A stretch of DNA of 64,000 nucleotides from assembly GCF_002924445.1 (NCBI RefSeq), contig NZ_PIGG01000010.1, forward strand, positions 142,987 through 206,986, in the 5' to 3' direction. Source of the stretch: Minwuia thermotolerans. Its GTDB lineage: Bacteria; Pseudomonadota; Alphaproteobacteria; Minwuiales; Minwuiaceae. Every line of letters begins with the position of its first letter. Within the stretch, counting starts at the first letter, position 1. Positions 36,185 through 45,765 of the stretch are shown one piece after another. The notes under the pieces were generated by a model, which did not search any database, was not told where the DNA came from, and saw only the letters and a program-made list of their open reading frames with translations. Both the position numbers and the translations under genes were made by a program.

Positions 36185-37660
36185 ATGCTCAAGAAACTCC
36201 GCGTCTTTGCGGCGGGTCTCGCGATCGCTTCCCTCGTCGCCTGCCAGCAGGTCGAGAATCCGGCCACCGGCGAGACCGAGCTCTCGACGGTCAGTCTCGA
36301 ACAGGAACGGGAGATGGGGCGCGAAGCCCATCCCCAGATTCTCGCGCAGTTCGGCGGTGAGTATCAGGATCCCGAACTGCAGGGCTATGTCCGGCAGATC
36401 GGCATGCGGCTGGCCCGGGGCGCGGAACTCCCGGCCGAACAATTCACCTTCACGCTGCTCGATACGCCGGTCGTGAACGCCTTCGCCGTGCCGGGCGGCT
36501 ATGTCTACGTCACGCGCGGCATGCTGGCGATCCTGAACACGGAAGCCGAGCTGGCCGGCGTGATGGGGCACGAGATCGGCCATGTCACGGCGCGTCACAG
36601 CGCCCAGCAGCAGAAGCAGGGACTGTTCGCCAACCTCGCCGTGCTCGGCGCCGCCATCCTGACGGGCAGCGGCGACGTCGCCCGCATCGGTCAGGTCGCC
36701 GCCCAGGGCTATATGGCGAGCCATTCGCGCAGCGACGAACGCCAGGCCGACAGCCTGGGTATCCGCTATCTGTCGCGCGCCGGTTACGACCCGATGGCGA
36801 TGGCCGGCGGCTTGCGCGCCCTGCAGCGTCATTCCGAACTGATCGCCGCCATGAGCGGTCGCGAACTGCAGCAGGTCAGCTTCTTCTCGACCCACCCCCA
36901 CACGCCCGAGCGGGTCGCAGCCACCGCCGACGAGGCCCGCGGCGTCAGCGTTTCCGACCCCGAAGTCGGTCGCGACGCCTATCTCGACGCGATCGACGGC
37001 ATGATCTATGGCGACAGCCCGTCCCAGGGCTTCGCCCGCGGTAACACATTCGCCCATCCCGAACTGCGCTTCTCCTTCCAGGTGCCGGAGGGCTTCAGCC
37101 TGGACAACCTGCCCCAGGCAGTCGTCGCCAGTTCGCGCGACGGCGGCCGCAGGATCATCTTCGACCAGGAACCCGACCGCAGCGTGGCCAGCCGGCAGGG
37201 CGGCATGGACGCCTATATCGCCAATCACTGGGGCGAGGGCGCGCAGCTTTCCGGTCTGAAACGCATCACCCTCGACGGCATGCCCGCGGCGACGGCCGTG
37301 GCGCCGGTGACTGCCAACAACCAGCCCTATGCGGCCCGGCTGGTCGCCATCCGGTTCGACGAGAACCGCATTTATCGCTTCGTGTTCCTCGCTCCGCGCA
37401 ATGACGGCCGCGCGCTATCCTCAATGTACGAGCGGACCGTCGGCAGCTTCGAGCGGCTGACCGCCAGCGAGGCGCGGCAGCTTCAGCCGCTTCGGCTGCA
37501 AGTCGTGACCGTCGACAGCAACGACACGGTTTCCAGCCTGTCGAGTTCCGCGGGCGCGGAAGGTTTCGCCGAGCAGCGTTTCCGCGTGCTGAACGACCTC
37601 GGCGGCGAGGACGGGCTGCGGCCCGGCCGGCGCGTCAAGGTGGTCCGCGTCGGCGGCTGA
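36185..37660 (+). CDS. M48 family metalloprotease, lipoprotein, with LysM-like C terminus
   Basis: A 491-residue protease likely anchored in the cell envelope. Lipobox LVAC puts the lipidated cysteine at C20. The zinc motif is HEIGH (H129-H133) in MGHEIGHVTARHS, with the third ligand expected in DERQADSLGIRYL further on. This places it with BepA/LoiP-type proteases that handle misfolded outer-membrane proteins. The final 50 residues (VTVDSNDTVSSLSS...RVLNDL...LRPGRRVKVV) resemble a LysM-like peptidoglycan-binding repeat. Start by ATG at 36185, two bases after the SNase-like stop; a GTG at 36176 is possible. Confidence 0.88.
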   Translation: MLKKLRVFAAGLAIASLVACQQVENPATGETELSTVSLEQEREMGREAHPQILAQFGGEYQDPELQGYVRQIGMRLARGAELPAEQFTFTLLDTPVVNAFAVPGGYVYVTRGMLAILNTEAELAGVMGHEIGHVTARHSAQQQKQGLFANLAVLGAAILTGSGDVARIGQVAAQGYMASHSRSDERQADSLGIRYLSRAGYDPMAMAGGLRALQRHSELIAAMSGRELQQVSFFSTHPHTPERVAATADEARGVSVSDPEVGRDAYLDAIDGMIYGDSPSQGFARGNTFAHPELRFSFQVPEGFSLDNLPQAVVASSRDGGRRIIFDQEPDRSVASRQGGMDAYIANHWGEGAQLSGLKRITLDGMPAATAVAPVTANNQPYAARLVAIRFDENRIYRFVFLAPRNDGRALSSMYERTVGSFERLTASEARQLQPLRLQVVTVDSNDTVSSLSSSAGAEGFAEQRFRVLNDLGGEDGLRPGRRVKVVRVGG

Positions 37661-37742
37661 GCAGGGCTATCACGCAAGCGCAGCTTGACCGCGGGGGGTT
37701 CCGCGTCATCTTTCGCCGTTCCGACTGGGACAGGGGCGCAGA

Positions 37743-38948
37743 ATGACGGCGGCGGAACACAGGATCGGCAAGGTCCAGGCGACAGGCTTCATGATCGCGC
37801 TGTTGGCCGCGATCACGGCGATCGGGCAGTTCGCCACCAACATCTATCTGCCGGCCCTGCCATCGATCGCCGCCGAGATGGACGCCGGCGCGGCCGAGGC
37901 GCAACTCACGCTGACGGCCTATCTGGCGACATTCGCCCTGACCCAGCTCGCCTACGGTCCGGTGTCGGACCGGTTCGGGCGGCGAATCGTGCTGATGTTC
38001 GGCCTTGCCGTCTTCGTGGCCGGCAGCGTGACCTGCATGCTGGCGCCGGGTATCGTCATGCTGATTGCCGGCCGTGTGCTGCAGGCCTTCGGCGGCGCGG
38101 CCTGCACCGTCGTGGCGCGCGCGGTCGTCCGCGACAGCTTCGACGGCCCTGCGCTGCAGAAGGTCATGGCCCTGATCGCCATCCTTTTCGCCCTGGTGCC
38201 GGGGTTGTCGCCGCTGTTCGGCGCGCTGCTGCAGGAGTTCGCCGGCTGGCGCTCCATTTTCGCCGTCACCGGGGTCGCCGGACTGGTGGTCGCGGCGTTG
38301 ATGGTTGCCCGCCTGCCGGAAACACTTTCCCGCCGTCTGCACAAACTGAATGCGGCCGAGCTGGTCCGCGGCTACACCATGGTGATGGGCAACGCCGCCT
38401 TCCGGCGCTTCGCGATCCCCAACGCGTTGATCTTCGCGGCGATGTTCGCCTTCTTCGGCGGATCGCCGCGCACCTTCATCACCTTTCTCGGCGTCTCGCC
38501 GACGGAATACGGCTTCTATCCGCCGCTGGCCTCCCTCGGCTTCGTGATCGGCGGCCTGGTGGTGCGCGCGCTTGCCGGGCGGATGGATGCGGTGGGCATC
38601 TGCAAGCTGGGCCTCGCCGTGGTTCTCGCGGCCTGCGCCTTCGGCTATGTCATGCCGCTGCTGGGTATGATCGACAAGTTCGTGCTGATCGGCGCCGTCG
38701 TCGCCTTCGTTTCGGGGCTGGGCATCTTCCTGCCCACGGCGATGGCCAGCGCATTGCAGATCTTCCCGGACCGGGCGGGAACGGCCTCCGCCATGATGGG
38801 TTTCCTGCAGATGGCCGGCGCCGGGGTCGGCAGCGCGCTGGTCGCCGTCTATCAGGAGCCGTTTCCGATCCTGGCCTATCCCGCGGTCATGTTCTTCGCG
38901 GTGGCGCTTTCGGTGATCTACTTCCTGCCGAGGCGCGCCCGCGCCTGA
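37743..38948 (+). CDS. Bcr/CflA family multidrug efflux MFS transporter
   Basis: A 401-residue inner-membrane protein with twelve hydrophobic segments. The N-terminal NIYLPALPSIAAEM near residue 35 and LTQLAYGPVSDRFGRRIVLMFGL near 75 (MFS motif A) are typical of Bcr/CflA drug-proton antiporters. The arginine-rich motif FGGAACTVVARAVVRD near 120 is also typical. The start follows AGGGG at usual spacing. It lies 82 bases after the M48 protease gene and converges on the argE-like gene with a gap of four bases. Likely role is export of toxic compounds; specificity unknown. Confidence 0.88.
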   Translation: MTAAEHRIGKVQATGFMIALLAAITAIGQFATNIYLPALPSIAAEMDAGAAEAQLTLTAYLATFALTQLAYGPVSDRFGRRIVLMFGLAVFVAGSVTCMLAPGIVMLIAGRVLQAFGGAACTVVARAVVRDSFDGPALQKVMALIAILFALVPGLSPLFGALLQEFAGWRSIFAVTGVAGLVVAALMVARLPETLSRRLHKLNAAELVRGYTMVMGNAAFRRFAIPNALIFAAMFAFFGGSPRTFITFLGVSPTEYGFYPPLASLGFVIGGLVVRALAGRMDAVGICKLGLAVVLAACAFGYVMPLLGMIDKFVLIGAVVAFVSGLGIFLPTAMASALQIFPDRAGTASAMMGFLQMAGAGVGSALVAVYQEPFPILAYPAVMFFAVALSVIYFLPRRARA

Positions 38949-38952
38949 GGGC

Positions 38953-40113
38953 TCAGTCGGTCATCCAGCCCAGCAGGCGGCCGAAGAAGGCCTCGCACGC
39001 CGCGATCTGATCCAGCGCCACGAACTCGTCGGGCTTGTGCGCCTGGGCGATGTCGCCCGGTCCGCAGACGATGGTCGGAACGCCGGCGCCGTGATAGTGC
39101 CCGGCTTCGGTGCCGAAGCTCACCTTGGACGTGGCGTTGGTCTGCGCGAAGGACTTGGCCAGGGTGGCGACCTCCGCGTCCTCGGACGTCTCCAGCCCGG
39201 CGAACCAGGCGACGCGCTCGAACTCGATGCCGGTCTCCGGCCGGACCGCGCGCATCTCCGCACAGAGGCGGTCCGCCTCCCCCCTGATTCGAGCCAGCAG
39301 GTCTTCCGGCTCGTCGGCGGGCAGATTGCGGAATTCGAACAGGAACTCGCAGTCCCTGGGCACGATGTTGAGCGCCGTGCCACCCTGGACGACACCCGTG
39401 TGGACCGTGGTGTAGGGCGGATCGAAGGCTTCGTCGAAGGGGCCGTTGGCGCGTTTGTCCTCGGCGAGGCGGCGGATCGCCGCGATGGTGAGCGCGGCGT
39501 ATTCGACCGCGTTGACGCCTTCATGCGTGAGCGAGGAATGACATTCGAAACCGCGCACATGGCAGCGATAGCTCGATTTGCCCTTGTGGCCGATGACCAC
39601 GCCCATGTTCGTCGGCTCGCCGACGACGCAGAGCCGCGGCTTCACCTCCAGGCCCGACAGCATGGCCGCGAGCTGGCGGCCGCCCAGGCAGCCGACCTCC
39701 TCGTCATAGGACAGCGCGATGTGTACCGGCATCTTCAGCCGCGCGGCGGCAAAGTCGTCGGCATGCGCGAGACAGAGGGCGATGAAGGCTTTCATGTCCG
39801 CCGCGCCGCGGCCATAGACCCGGCCGTCCCGCGTCTCCGCCCGGAACGGATCGGAGGCCCATTCCTGGCCATCGACGGGCACCACGTCCGAATGCCCCGA
39901 CAGCATGACGCCCGGCACGTCGGCGGGGCCGATGGTGGCCCAGAGATTGGCCTTCTCGCCGGTCTCGTCGAACTGCAGCGCCGACGTCACCCCGCGTTCG
40001 GCGAGGTAGGACTCCGCCCAGCGGATCAGGTCCAGATTGGAATTGCGGCTGGTCGTGTCGAAGGCGATCAGCCGGTTGAGGATGTCGAGAGTGCGGGCGT
40101 CTGGAGATGTCAT
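38953..40113 (-). CDS. argE: Acetylornithine deacetylase (ArgE), M20 family
   Basis: A 386-residue zinc-dependent amidohydrolase. M20 metal-ligand motifs are in order: SGHSDVVPVDG (H74, D76), GRGAADMK (D106), SYDEEVGCLGG (catalytic/ligand glutamates E138-E139), VVGEPTN, and FGTEAGHYHGAG with the last histidine. The overall pattern, with TEAG...FHxAG near the C terminus, is the alphaproteobacterial ArgE type, which deacetylates N-acetylornithine in arginine synthesis. Other M20 acylases are similar, so substrate is fairly but not fully sure. The start at 40113 is chosen because MTSPDARTLDIL fits the family; its ribosome-binding site is weak. Divergent from the SRAP gene. Confidence 0.87.
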   Translation of the reverse strand: MTSPDARTLDILNRLIAFDTTSRNSNLDLIRWAESYLAERGVTSALQFDETGEKANLWATIGPADVPGVMLSGHSDVVPVDGQEWASDPFRAETRDGRVYGRGAADMKAFIALCLAHADDFAAARLKMPVHIALSYDEEVGCLGGRQLAAMLSGLEVKPRLCVVGEPTNMGVVIGHKGKSSYRCHVRGFECHSSLTHEGVNAVEYAALTIAAIRRLAEDKRANGPFDEAFDPPYTTVHTGVVQGGTALNIVPRDCEFLFEFRNLPADEPEDLLARIRGEADRLCAEMRAVRPETGIEFERVAWFAGLETSEDAEVATLAKSFAQTNATSKVSFGTEAGHYHGAGVPTIVCGPGDIAQAHKPDEFVALDQIAACEAFFGRLLGWMTD

Positions 40114-40163
40114 GCACAGCCATGTAGCATCCGCCCATCCGGGCATAAAGCGAGGAAAGCAGG

Positions 40164-40826
40164 ATGTGCGGACGCTACAGCCTGACGACGCCGCTGGAAG
40201 CGCTCCGGCGGGTCTTCGCCTTCGAGGGCTCGCCCAACCTGGCGCCCCGCTACAACATTGCCCCGACCCAGTCCGCGCCGGTGCTGCGCCGGCATCCGGA
40301 CGGCCGGCTGCTGTGCCACCAACTCCGCTGGGGTCTCGTCCCCTCCTGGGCGAAGGACATGTCGGGGGCCGCCCGCATGATCAACGCGCGTTCGGAGACC
40401 GTCGCGGAGAAACCCGCCTTCCGGGCAGCCTTCGCCCGACGCCGCTGCCTCGTGCCCGCGGACGGCTTCTACGAATGGCAGAAGCTGGAAAGCGGCAAGC
40501 AACCCTGGCGCATCGTCATGGCGGACCGGTCGCCCTTCGCCTTCGCAGGGCTGTGGGAACGCTGGGAGCGTCCCGAGAAGGGCACGATCGACAGCTACAC
40601 CATCCTGACGACGGACGCCGCACCCGGAATCGCCGAAATCCATCATCGCATGCCTGTCATCCTCGACGCCGCGGACCACGACGCCTGGCTGGATCCGGAC
40701 GCCGGCCGGGACGCGTTGCTCGATCTGGCCAAGCCCAATGATGGTGTGACGGCCTATCGTGTCTCTGCCCGGGTGGGCAATGTGCACAACGACGACGCCG
40801 ATCTGATCGAGCCCGTGGACGCCTGA
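40164..40826 (+). CDS. SRAP domain protein (HMCES/YedK family)
   Basis: A 220-residue protein that should crosslink covalently to abasic sites in single-stranded DNA and protect them. The catalytic Cys2 follows the initiator Met (MCGRYSL). Other invariant residues are in RYNIAPTQ, INARSET, the glutamate in GFYEWQ, and the histidine in IHHRMPV. The AGG six bases upstream supports the start, which must leave Cys at position 2. It is divergent from argE. Confidence 0.94.
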   Translation: MCGRYSLTTPLEALRRVFAFEGSPNLAPRYNIAPTQSAPVLRRHPDGRLLCHQLRWGLVPSWAKDMSGAARMINARSETVAEKPAFRAAFARRRCLVPADGFYEWQKLESGKQPWRIVMADRSPFAFAGLWERWERPEKGTIDSYTILTTDAAPGIAEIHHRMPVILDAADHDAWLDPDAGRDALLDLAKPNDGVTAYRVSARVGNVHNDDADLIEPVDA

Positions 40827-40843
40827 AACGCGGCAACCAACAT

Positions 40844-41251
40844 TCAGACGCCGAGTTCGGGCGCCTGCCGCAGCTCGACCCCAGCGATCTTCCATGCGCC
40901 GGCCTCGTTCATCTCCATGAAGTACCGCGCCACGACCGCCGAGCCGTCCTGACCGAAGAAGAACACTTCCTGGACGGTGACATGCTCGAACGCCTCGACC
41001 GCCTGGAACTGCATGTCGCGCGGGCGGTAGACCTGCGGATAGCCGGTCCGCACCATTTCCATGAAGTTCGCCGGCGACCCGAACTTCGCCTGTATGGCCG
41101 GCGAGGCGTGGGCGAAGGCGCGGTCGCCGTCTCCCGCGCGAAAGGCGGCGATCTGATCCTCGATGACGGCCCGGATCTCGTCGGCGGGCGCGGCCAGCGC
41201 CGGCCAGGCGAGACAGAGCGCCAGCACGAGGGCGTGAAGGCGGATGCACAT
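40844..41251 (-). CDS. DUF4864 family secreted protein
   Basis: A 135-residue protein with a signal peptide (MCIRLHALVLALCLAWPALA, then APADEIRAV). The rest matches DUF4864: IRAVIEDQIAAFRAGDGDRAFAHASPAIQAKFG, MVRTGYPQVYRP and the terminal WKIAGVEL. The fold is probably NTF2-like; no function is known. The ATG at 41249-41251 has GGAGGA eight bases upstream. It is downstream of groEL on the same strand but separated by two hairpins. Confidence 0.8.
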   Translation of the reverse strand: MCIRLHALVLALCLAWPALAAPADEIRAVIEDQIAAFRAGDGDRAFAHASPAIQAKFGSPANFMEMVRTGYPQVYRPRDMQFQAVEAFEHVTVQEVFFFGQDGSAVVARYFMEMNEAGAWKIAGVELRQAPELGV

Positions 41252-41337
41252 GCCCAGATCCTCCGGTTGTTCCGTTGCCGGCAGGATACGCGAGAACGGG
41301 CGCCGGCGGATCAATTCACTGGGCCGAAACGCGGAAA

Positions 41338-41363
41338 GGCCGCGTCCCTTGCGGAACGCGGCC
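41338..41363 (-). terminator. Hairpin downstream of groEL, probable terminator
   Basis: GGCCGCGT (41338-41345) pairs with ACGCGGCC (41356-41363) around a 10-base loop. On the minus strand it is followed by UUUCC. It lies about 50-75 bases past the groEL stop and before the DUF4864 gene. With the adjacent hairpin at 41393-41413 it probably ends the groESL transcript. Confidence 0.6.
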
Positions 41364-41392
41364 TCCCCTTCGAGCCATTCGGGCGATGACGC

Positions 41393-41413
41393 CCGGACGG
41401 ATTTGCCGTCCGG
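41393..41413 (-). other. Perfect hairpin abutting the groEL stop codon
   Basis: CCGGACGG (41393-41400) and CCGTCCGG (41406-41413) form an 8-base-pair stem with a 5-base loop, starting on the base next to the stop codon at 41414-41416. There is no U-run, so it may protect the groEL 3' end rather than terminate on its own. Confidence 0.5.
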
Positions 41414-43069
<1,656 letters not shown>

Positions 43070-43145
43070 TCAATCTCCCATACAGCTCGCGGCCGGCAGC
43101 GGGTCCGGCCTGCGCTTCATTTCACGGATCGGGCGATCCCGGTGC

Positions 43146-43457
43146 TCAGGCCGCCTTCGCCTGCGCAGAACCTTCGATCACGCCGAGGATGTCGGATTCC
43201 TTCATGATCAGGAGATCCTCGCCATCGATCTTGACCTCGGTGCCCGACCACTTGCCGAACAGGATCCGGTCGCCCGCCTTGACGTCCATGGCGACGGTCT
43301 CGCCCCGGTCGTTGCGCGCGCCCGGACCGGCGGCGACGATTTCGCCCTCGCTCGGCTTCTCCTTGGCGTTCTCGGGAATGATGATGCCGCCCGCGGTCTT
43401 CTCCTCCGACTCGACGCGACGGACGAGCACGCGATCGTGCAAAGGCCGAAAGCCCAT
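43146..43457 (-). CDS. groS: Co-chaperonin GroES
   Basis: The 103-residue lid of the GroEL chamber. It begins [15 protein letters not shown] and contains the mobile loop [21 protein letters not shown] and the [31 protein letters not shown] block. The ATG at 43455-43457 has GGAGGG six bases upstream. First gene of the groESL operon, behind a CIRCE element and a good housekeeping promoter. Confidence 0.98.
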   Translation of the reverse strand: MGFRPLHDRVLVRRVESEEKTAGGIIIPENAKEKPSEGEIVAAGPGARNDRGETVAMDVKAGDRILFGKWSGTEVKIDGEDLLIMKESDILGVIEGSAQAKAA

Positions 43458-43498
43458 CTGGTACCCTCCATAGGTAGGATTATCTGGTATTCCCTCCG

Positions 43499-43525
43499 TT
43501 AGCACTCACTCTACTCGAGTGCTAG
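43499..43525. promoter_or_regulatory. CIRCE operator (HrcA-binding site)
   Basis: TTAGCACTC (43499-43507), 9 bases, then GAGTGCTAG (43517-43525): it matches the CIRCE consensus (TTAGCACTC-N9-GAGTGCTAA) except for the last base. It is in the 5' leader of groES, some 40 bases upstream of the ATG and just after the predicted transcription start, where HrcA would repress until heat shock. Confidence 0.95.
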
Positions 43526-43540
43526 CCGACAGGTGAGCGG

Positions 43541-43569
43541 GAGATAACCACCGCGCAGCCTTCTGTCAA
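43541..43569 (-). promoter_or_regulatory. Sigma-70 type promoter of groESL
   Basis: On the minus strand TTGACA (43564-43569) and TATCTC (43541-43546) are separated by exactly 17 bases. The predicted start point falls about ten bases before the CIRCE element. No sigma-32-like sequence was seen, so heat control would rest on HrcA/CIRCE. Confidence 0.7.
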
Positions 43570-43738
43570 CTCGACCGGCGCAAAATTCCGGAGTTTTCAT
43601 CGAGCCCGCACCGCCAGCTCGGCAGCACTCACGAAACACTGTTGCTAACACATTGATTTAACGATGTTTTTATTGCCTCTATGGGAGAACTCGTCTCACC
43701 ATGGAGATCGATGCCATCGGAAATCGAGGAGATTGCCC

Positions 43739-44002
43739 ATGACGAACATGGAGATGCAGCTTGCCGGTTACCGGCTGACCACCGCCGAAATCCTCTATCA
43801 CATGCCCGATCACCCTGGACTGCTCCAGACGTTCGTCTGGCAGACCATGGACCTCGCGCCCGACTATCCGCGGATACGGCAGTTCCTGGAATTCTGGGAA
43901 GCGGAGATCGAGGGGCCGCTGCATTCCGTCCGCATCGCCGGCGGCGAACTGATAAAACCCGTGGCCCTGAACCACTGCGACGCCGTCGTCACCCTTCACT
44001 AG
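43739..44002 (+). CDS. usg: Usg family protein
   Basis: A small protein of 87 residues that matches Usg, a conserved alphaproteobacterial protein often found near trp or other housekeeping genes. Its role is unknown. Seen are YRLTTAEILYHMPDHPGLLQTFVWQTMDLAPDYPRIRQFLEFWEAEIEGPLHSVRIA, spanning most of the chain, and an end in AVVTLH. The ATG at 43739 is preferred because GAGGAG lies seven bases upstream; the open frame extends 25 codons further without family similarity. It stands alone between groESL and hflX, convergent with hflX. Confidence 0.85.
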   Translation: MTNMEMQLAGYRLTTAEILYHMPDHPGLLQTFVWQTMDLAPDYPRIRQFLEFWEAEIEGPLHSVRIAGGELIKPVALNHCDAVVTLH

Positions 44003-44014
44003 CAGAAGGCGCCT

Positions 44015-45316
44015 TCACTCGGCGGCACGCGGCAGCCGGCCCTTGGCCCAGCGGCCGGCATCGGCCGGGGACAGCCGCACCGTGACGTGAACACCGTCGT
44101 CCGCATCCTCCCGCGCGACCACTTCGCCATGACTGTAGAGCCAGGCCAGCGCCCGCCCGTCGGTTGCGTCGACCACGTCGCTGATCTCGACCCTGTCTCG
44201 GGCGATCCGCCGGGCGATCTCCGCGGCGAGGTCTTCCATCCCCTCCCCCGTCACGGCGGAAATGAGCACGCCAGGATGAGGCAGCGCCGCGGCCTCGGCG
44301 CGGAGATGCGCCCGTTCGTCGGGCCCGAGCAGATCCGCCTTGTTCCAGACTTCGATCAGATTCGGATTGTCCGCGACCTCGATGCCCAGCGTCTTCAGGA
44401 TGCCGTGCACGTCGGCCGCCTGCGCTTCCGAATCGGGTTGCGCGGCATCGCGCACATGCAGGATCAGGTCGGCCTCGGTGACTTCCTCCAGAGTCGCCCG
44501 GAAGGCGGCGACGAGCTGCGTCGGCAGATCGGCCACGAATCCCACCGTATCCGAGAGGATCACCGGACGGCCGTCGGCGAGCTGGACCGAGCGCATGGTC
44601 GGATCGAGCGTCGCGAACAGCAGATCCCGGGCGAACACGTCGGCGCCGCTCAGGCGGTTGAACAGCGTCGACTTGCCGGCATTGGTGTAGCCGACCAGCG
44701 CGACCACCGGATAGGGCACCGCACGGCGCGGCTTGCGGTGCAGTTCGCGGGTGCGGCGCACCTTTTCCAGATCCTGCTTCAGGCGGACGATGCGTTCGTC
44801 GATCAGGCGCCGGTCGATCTCGATCTGCCGCTCGCCGGGACCGCCCATGAAGCCCGCGCCGCCGCGCTGACGCTCCAGATGGGTCCATGAACGCACCAGG
44901 CGGCTGCGCTGGTACTGGAGATGCGCGAGTTCCACCTGCAGCCGGCCTTCCCGGGTCCGCGCCCGCTCCCCGAAGATCTCGAGGATCAGGCCGGTGCGGT
45001 CGATCACCTTGACCTTCAGATCGCGTTCCAGATTGCGTTGCTGCGTGGGGCTGAGCGCGGCGTCGAAGACGGCGAGTTCCAGATCCTCGGCCTGAACCAG
45101 AGCAGCCAGTTCCTCGATCTTGCCGACGCCGATCAGCGTGGCCGGTCTCGGCCGATCGAGGCGGATCGTCTCGCTGTGGCGGATATCGAGCCCTATGGCC
45201 CGGCAGAGGCCCACGGCCTCCGCCAGCATCGCCTCGGATTCGCGCGTCGCGTCGGCAGGCGTCCAGGGGACGATCAGCATCGTGCGCGCACCGACGGCAT
45301 TTTCGGGTGCGCTCAT
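44015..45316 (-). CDS. hflX: GTPase HflX
   Basis: A 433-residue ribosome-associated GTPase that splits stalled 70S ribosomes. The N-terminal HflX domain has RPATLIGVGKIEELAALV and DAALSPTQQRNLE (near 57-100), followed by a helical linker with GGAGFMGGPGERQIEIDRR. The G domain has Walker A GYTNAGKST (near 208), DTVGFV (G3) and NKAD (G4). A C-terminal tail carries a RNP-like strand segment. The start at 45316 gives the usual N-terminal length. It follows hfq by 25 bases, the classic hfq-hflX pair. Confidence 0.95.
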   Translation of the reverse strand: MSAPENAVGARTMLIVPWTPADATRESEAMLAEAVGLCRAIGLDIRHSETIRLDRPRPATLIGVGKIEELAALVQAEDLELAVFDAALSPTQQRNLERDLKVKVIDRTGLILEIFGERARTREGRLQVELAHLQYQRSRLVRSWTHLERQRGGAGFMGGPGERQIEIDRRLIDERIVRLKQDLEKVRRTRELHRKPRRAVPYPVVALVGYTNAGKSTLFNRLSGADVFARDLLFATLDPTMRSVQLADGRPVILSDTVGFVADLPTQLVAAFRATLEEVTEADLILHVRDAAQPDSEAQAADVHGILKTLGIEVADNPNLIEVWNKADLLGPDERAHLRAEAAALPHPGVLISAVTGEGMEDLAAEIARRIARDRVEISDVVDATDGRALAWLYSHGEVVAREDADDGVHVTVRLSPADAGRWAKGRLPRAAE

Positions 45317-45341
45317 AGCCGGCGCCCGCCGGAGAGCGCGG

Positions 45342-45590
45342 TCAGTCCGGCTGTCCCGGCACACCCTCGAACAGGTCGATCGGATGGGCCGGCATCACCG
45401 TCGAGATGGCGTGCTTGTAGACCAGCTGCACGTGAGCGTCGCGCCGCAGCAGGACGCAGAAATTGTCGAACCAGGTGATGATCCCTTGCAGCTTCACGCC
45501 GTTCACCAGGAAGATGGTCAGCGGAATCTTGTTCTTTCGAACGTGGTTGAGGAAGACGTCCTGCACGTTCTGTGGACGTTCGCTTGCCAT
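45342..45590 (-). CDS. hfq: RNA chaperone Hfq
   Basis: The hexameric Sm-like protein that helps small RNAs pair with mRNAs. The 82-residue chain has Sm1 ([22 protein letters not shown]) and the Sm2 motif YKHAIST near residue 58. [19 protein letters not shown] at the N terminus covers the distal/proximal RNA-binding residues. AGGAA precedes the ATG. It has its own upstream region of 175 bases after dat with a perfect inverted repeat. Confidence 0.98.
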   Translation of the reverse strand: MASERPQNVQDVFLNHVRKNKIPLTIFLVNGVKLQGIITWFDNFCVLLRRDAHVQLVYKHAISTVMPAHPIDLFEGVPGQPD

Positions 45591-45713
45591 GTGCGTCGTT
45601 CCTATTGTTCTTGCGCCGGCAGAAACGCGCCGACGGTGATTTGCCTTCGGCCCGGATACGAAGCCGATATGTATTCAGATTTTCTACTCCCACAACTGGA
45701 TATCTGGGGAGCG

Positions 45714-45741
45714 GCGCGTTTCCGAGCAAGTCGAAACGCGC
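45714..45741. repeat. Perfect inverted repeat between dat and hfq
   Basis: GCGCGTTTC (45714-45722) and GAAACGCGC (45733-45741) with a 10-base spacer. It lies 25-50 bases past the dat stop and about 125 bases before the hfq start. It may be a dat terminator-like hairpin (no U-run) or an operator for hfq. The rest of 45591-45765 shows only a weak promoter-like pair nearer to hfq. Confidence 0.55.
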
Positions 45742-45765
45742 TGGTCGCGACATTGGTACGCGATG

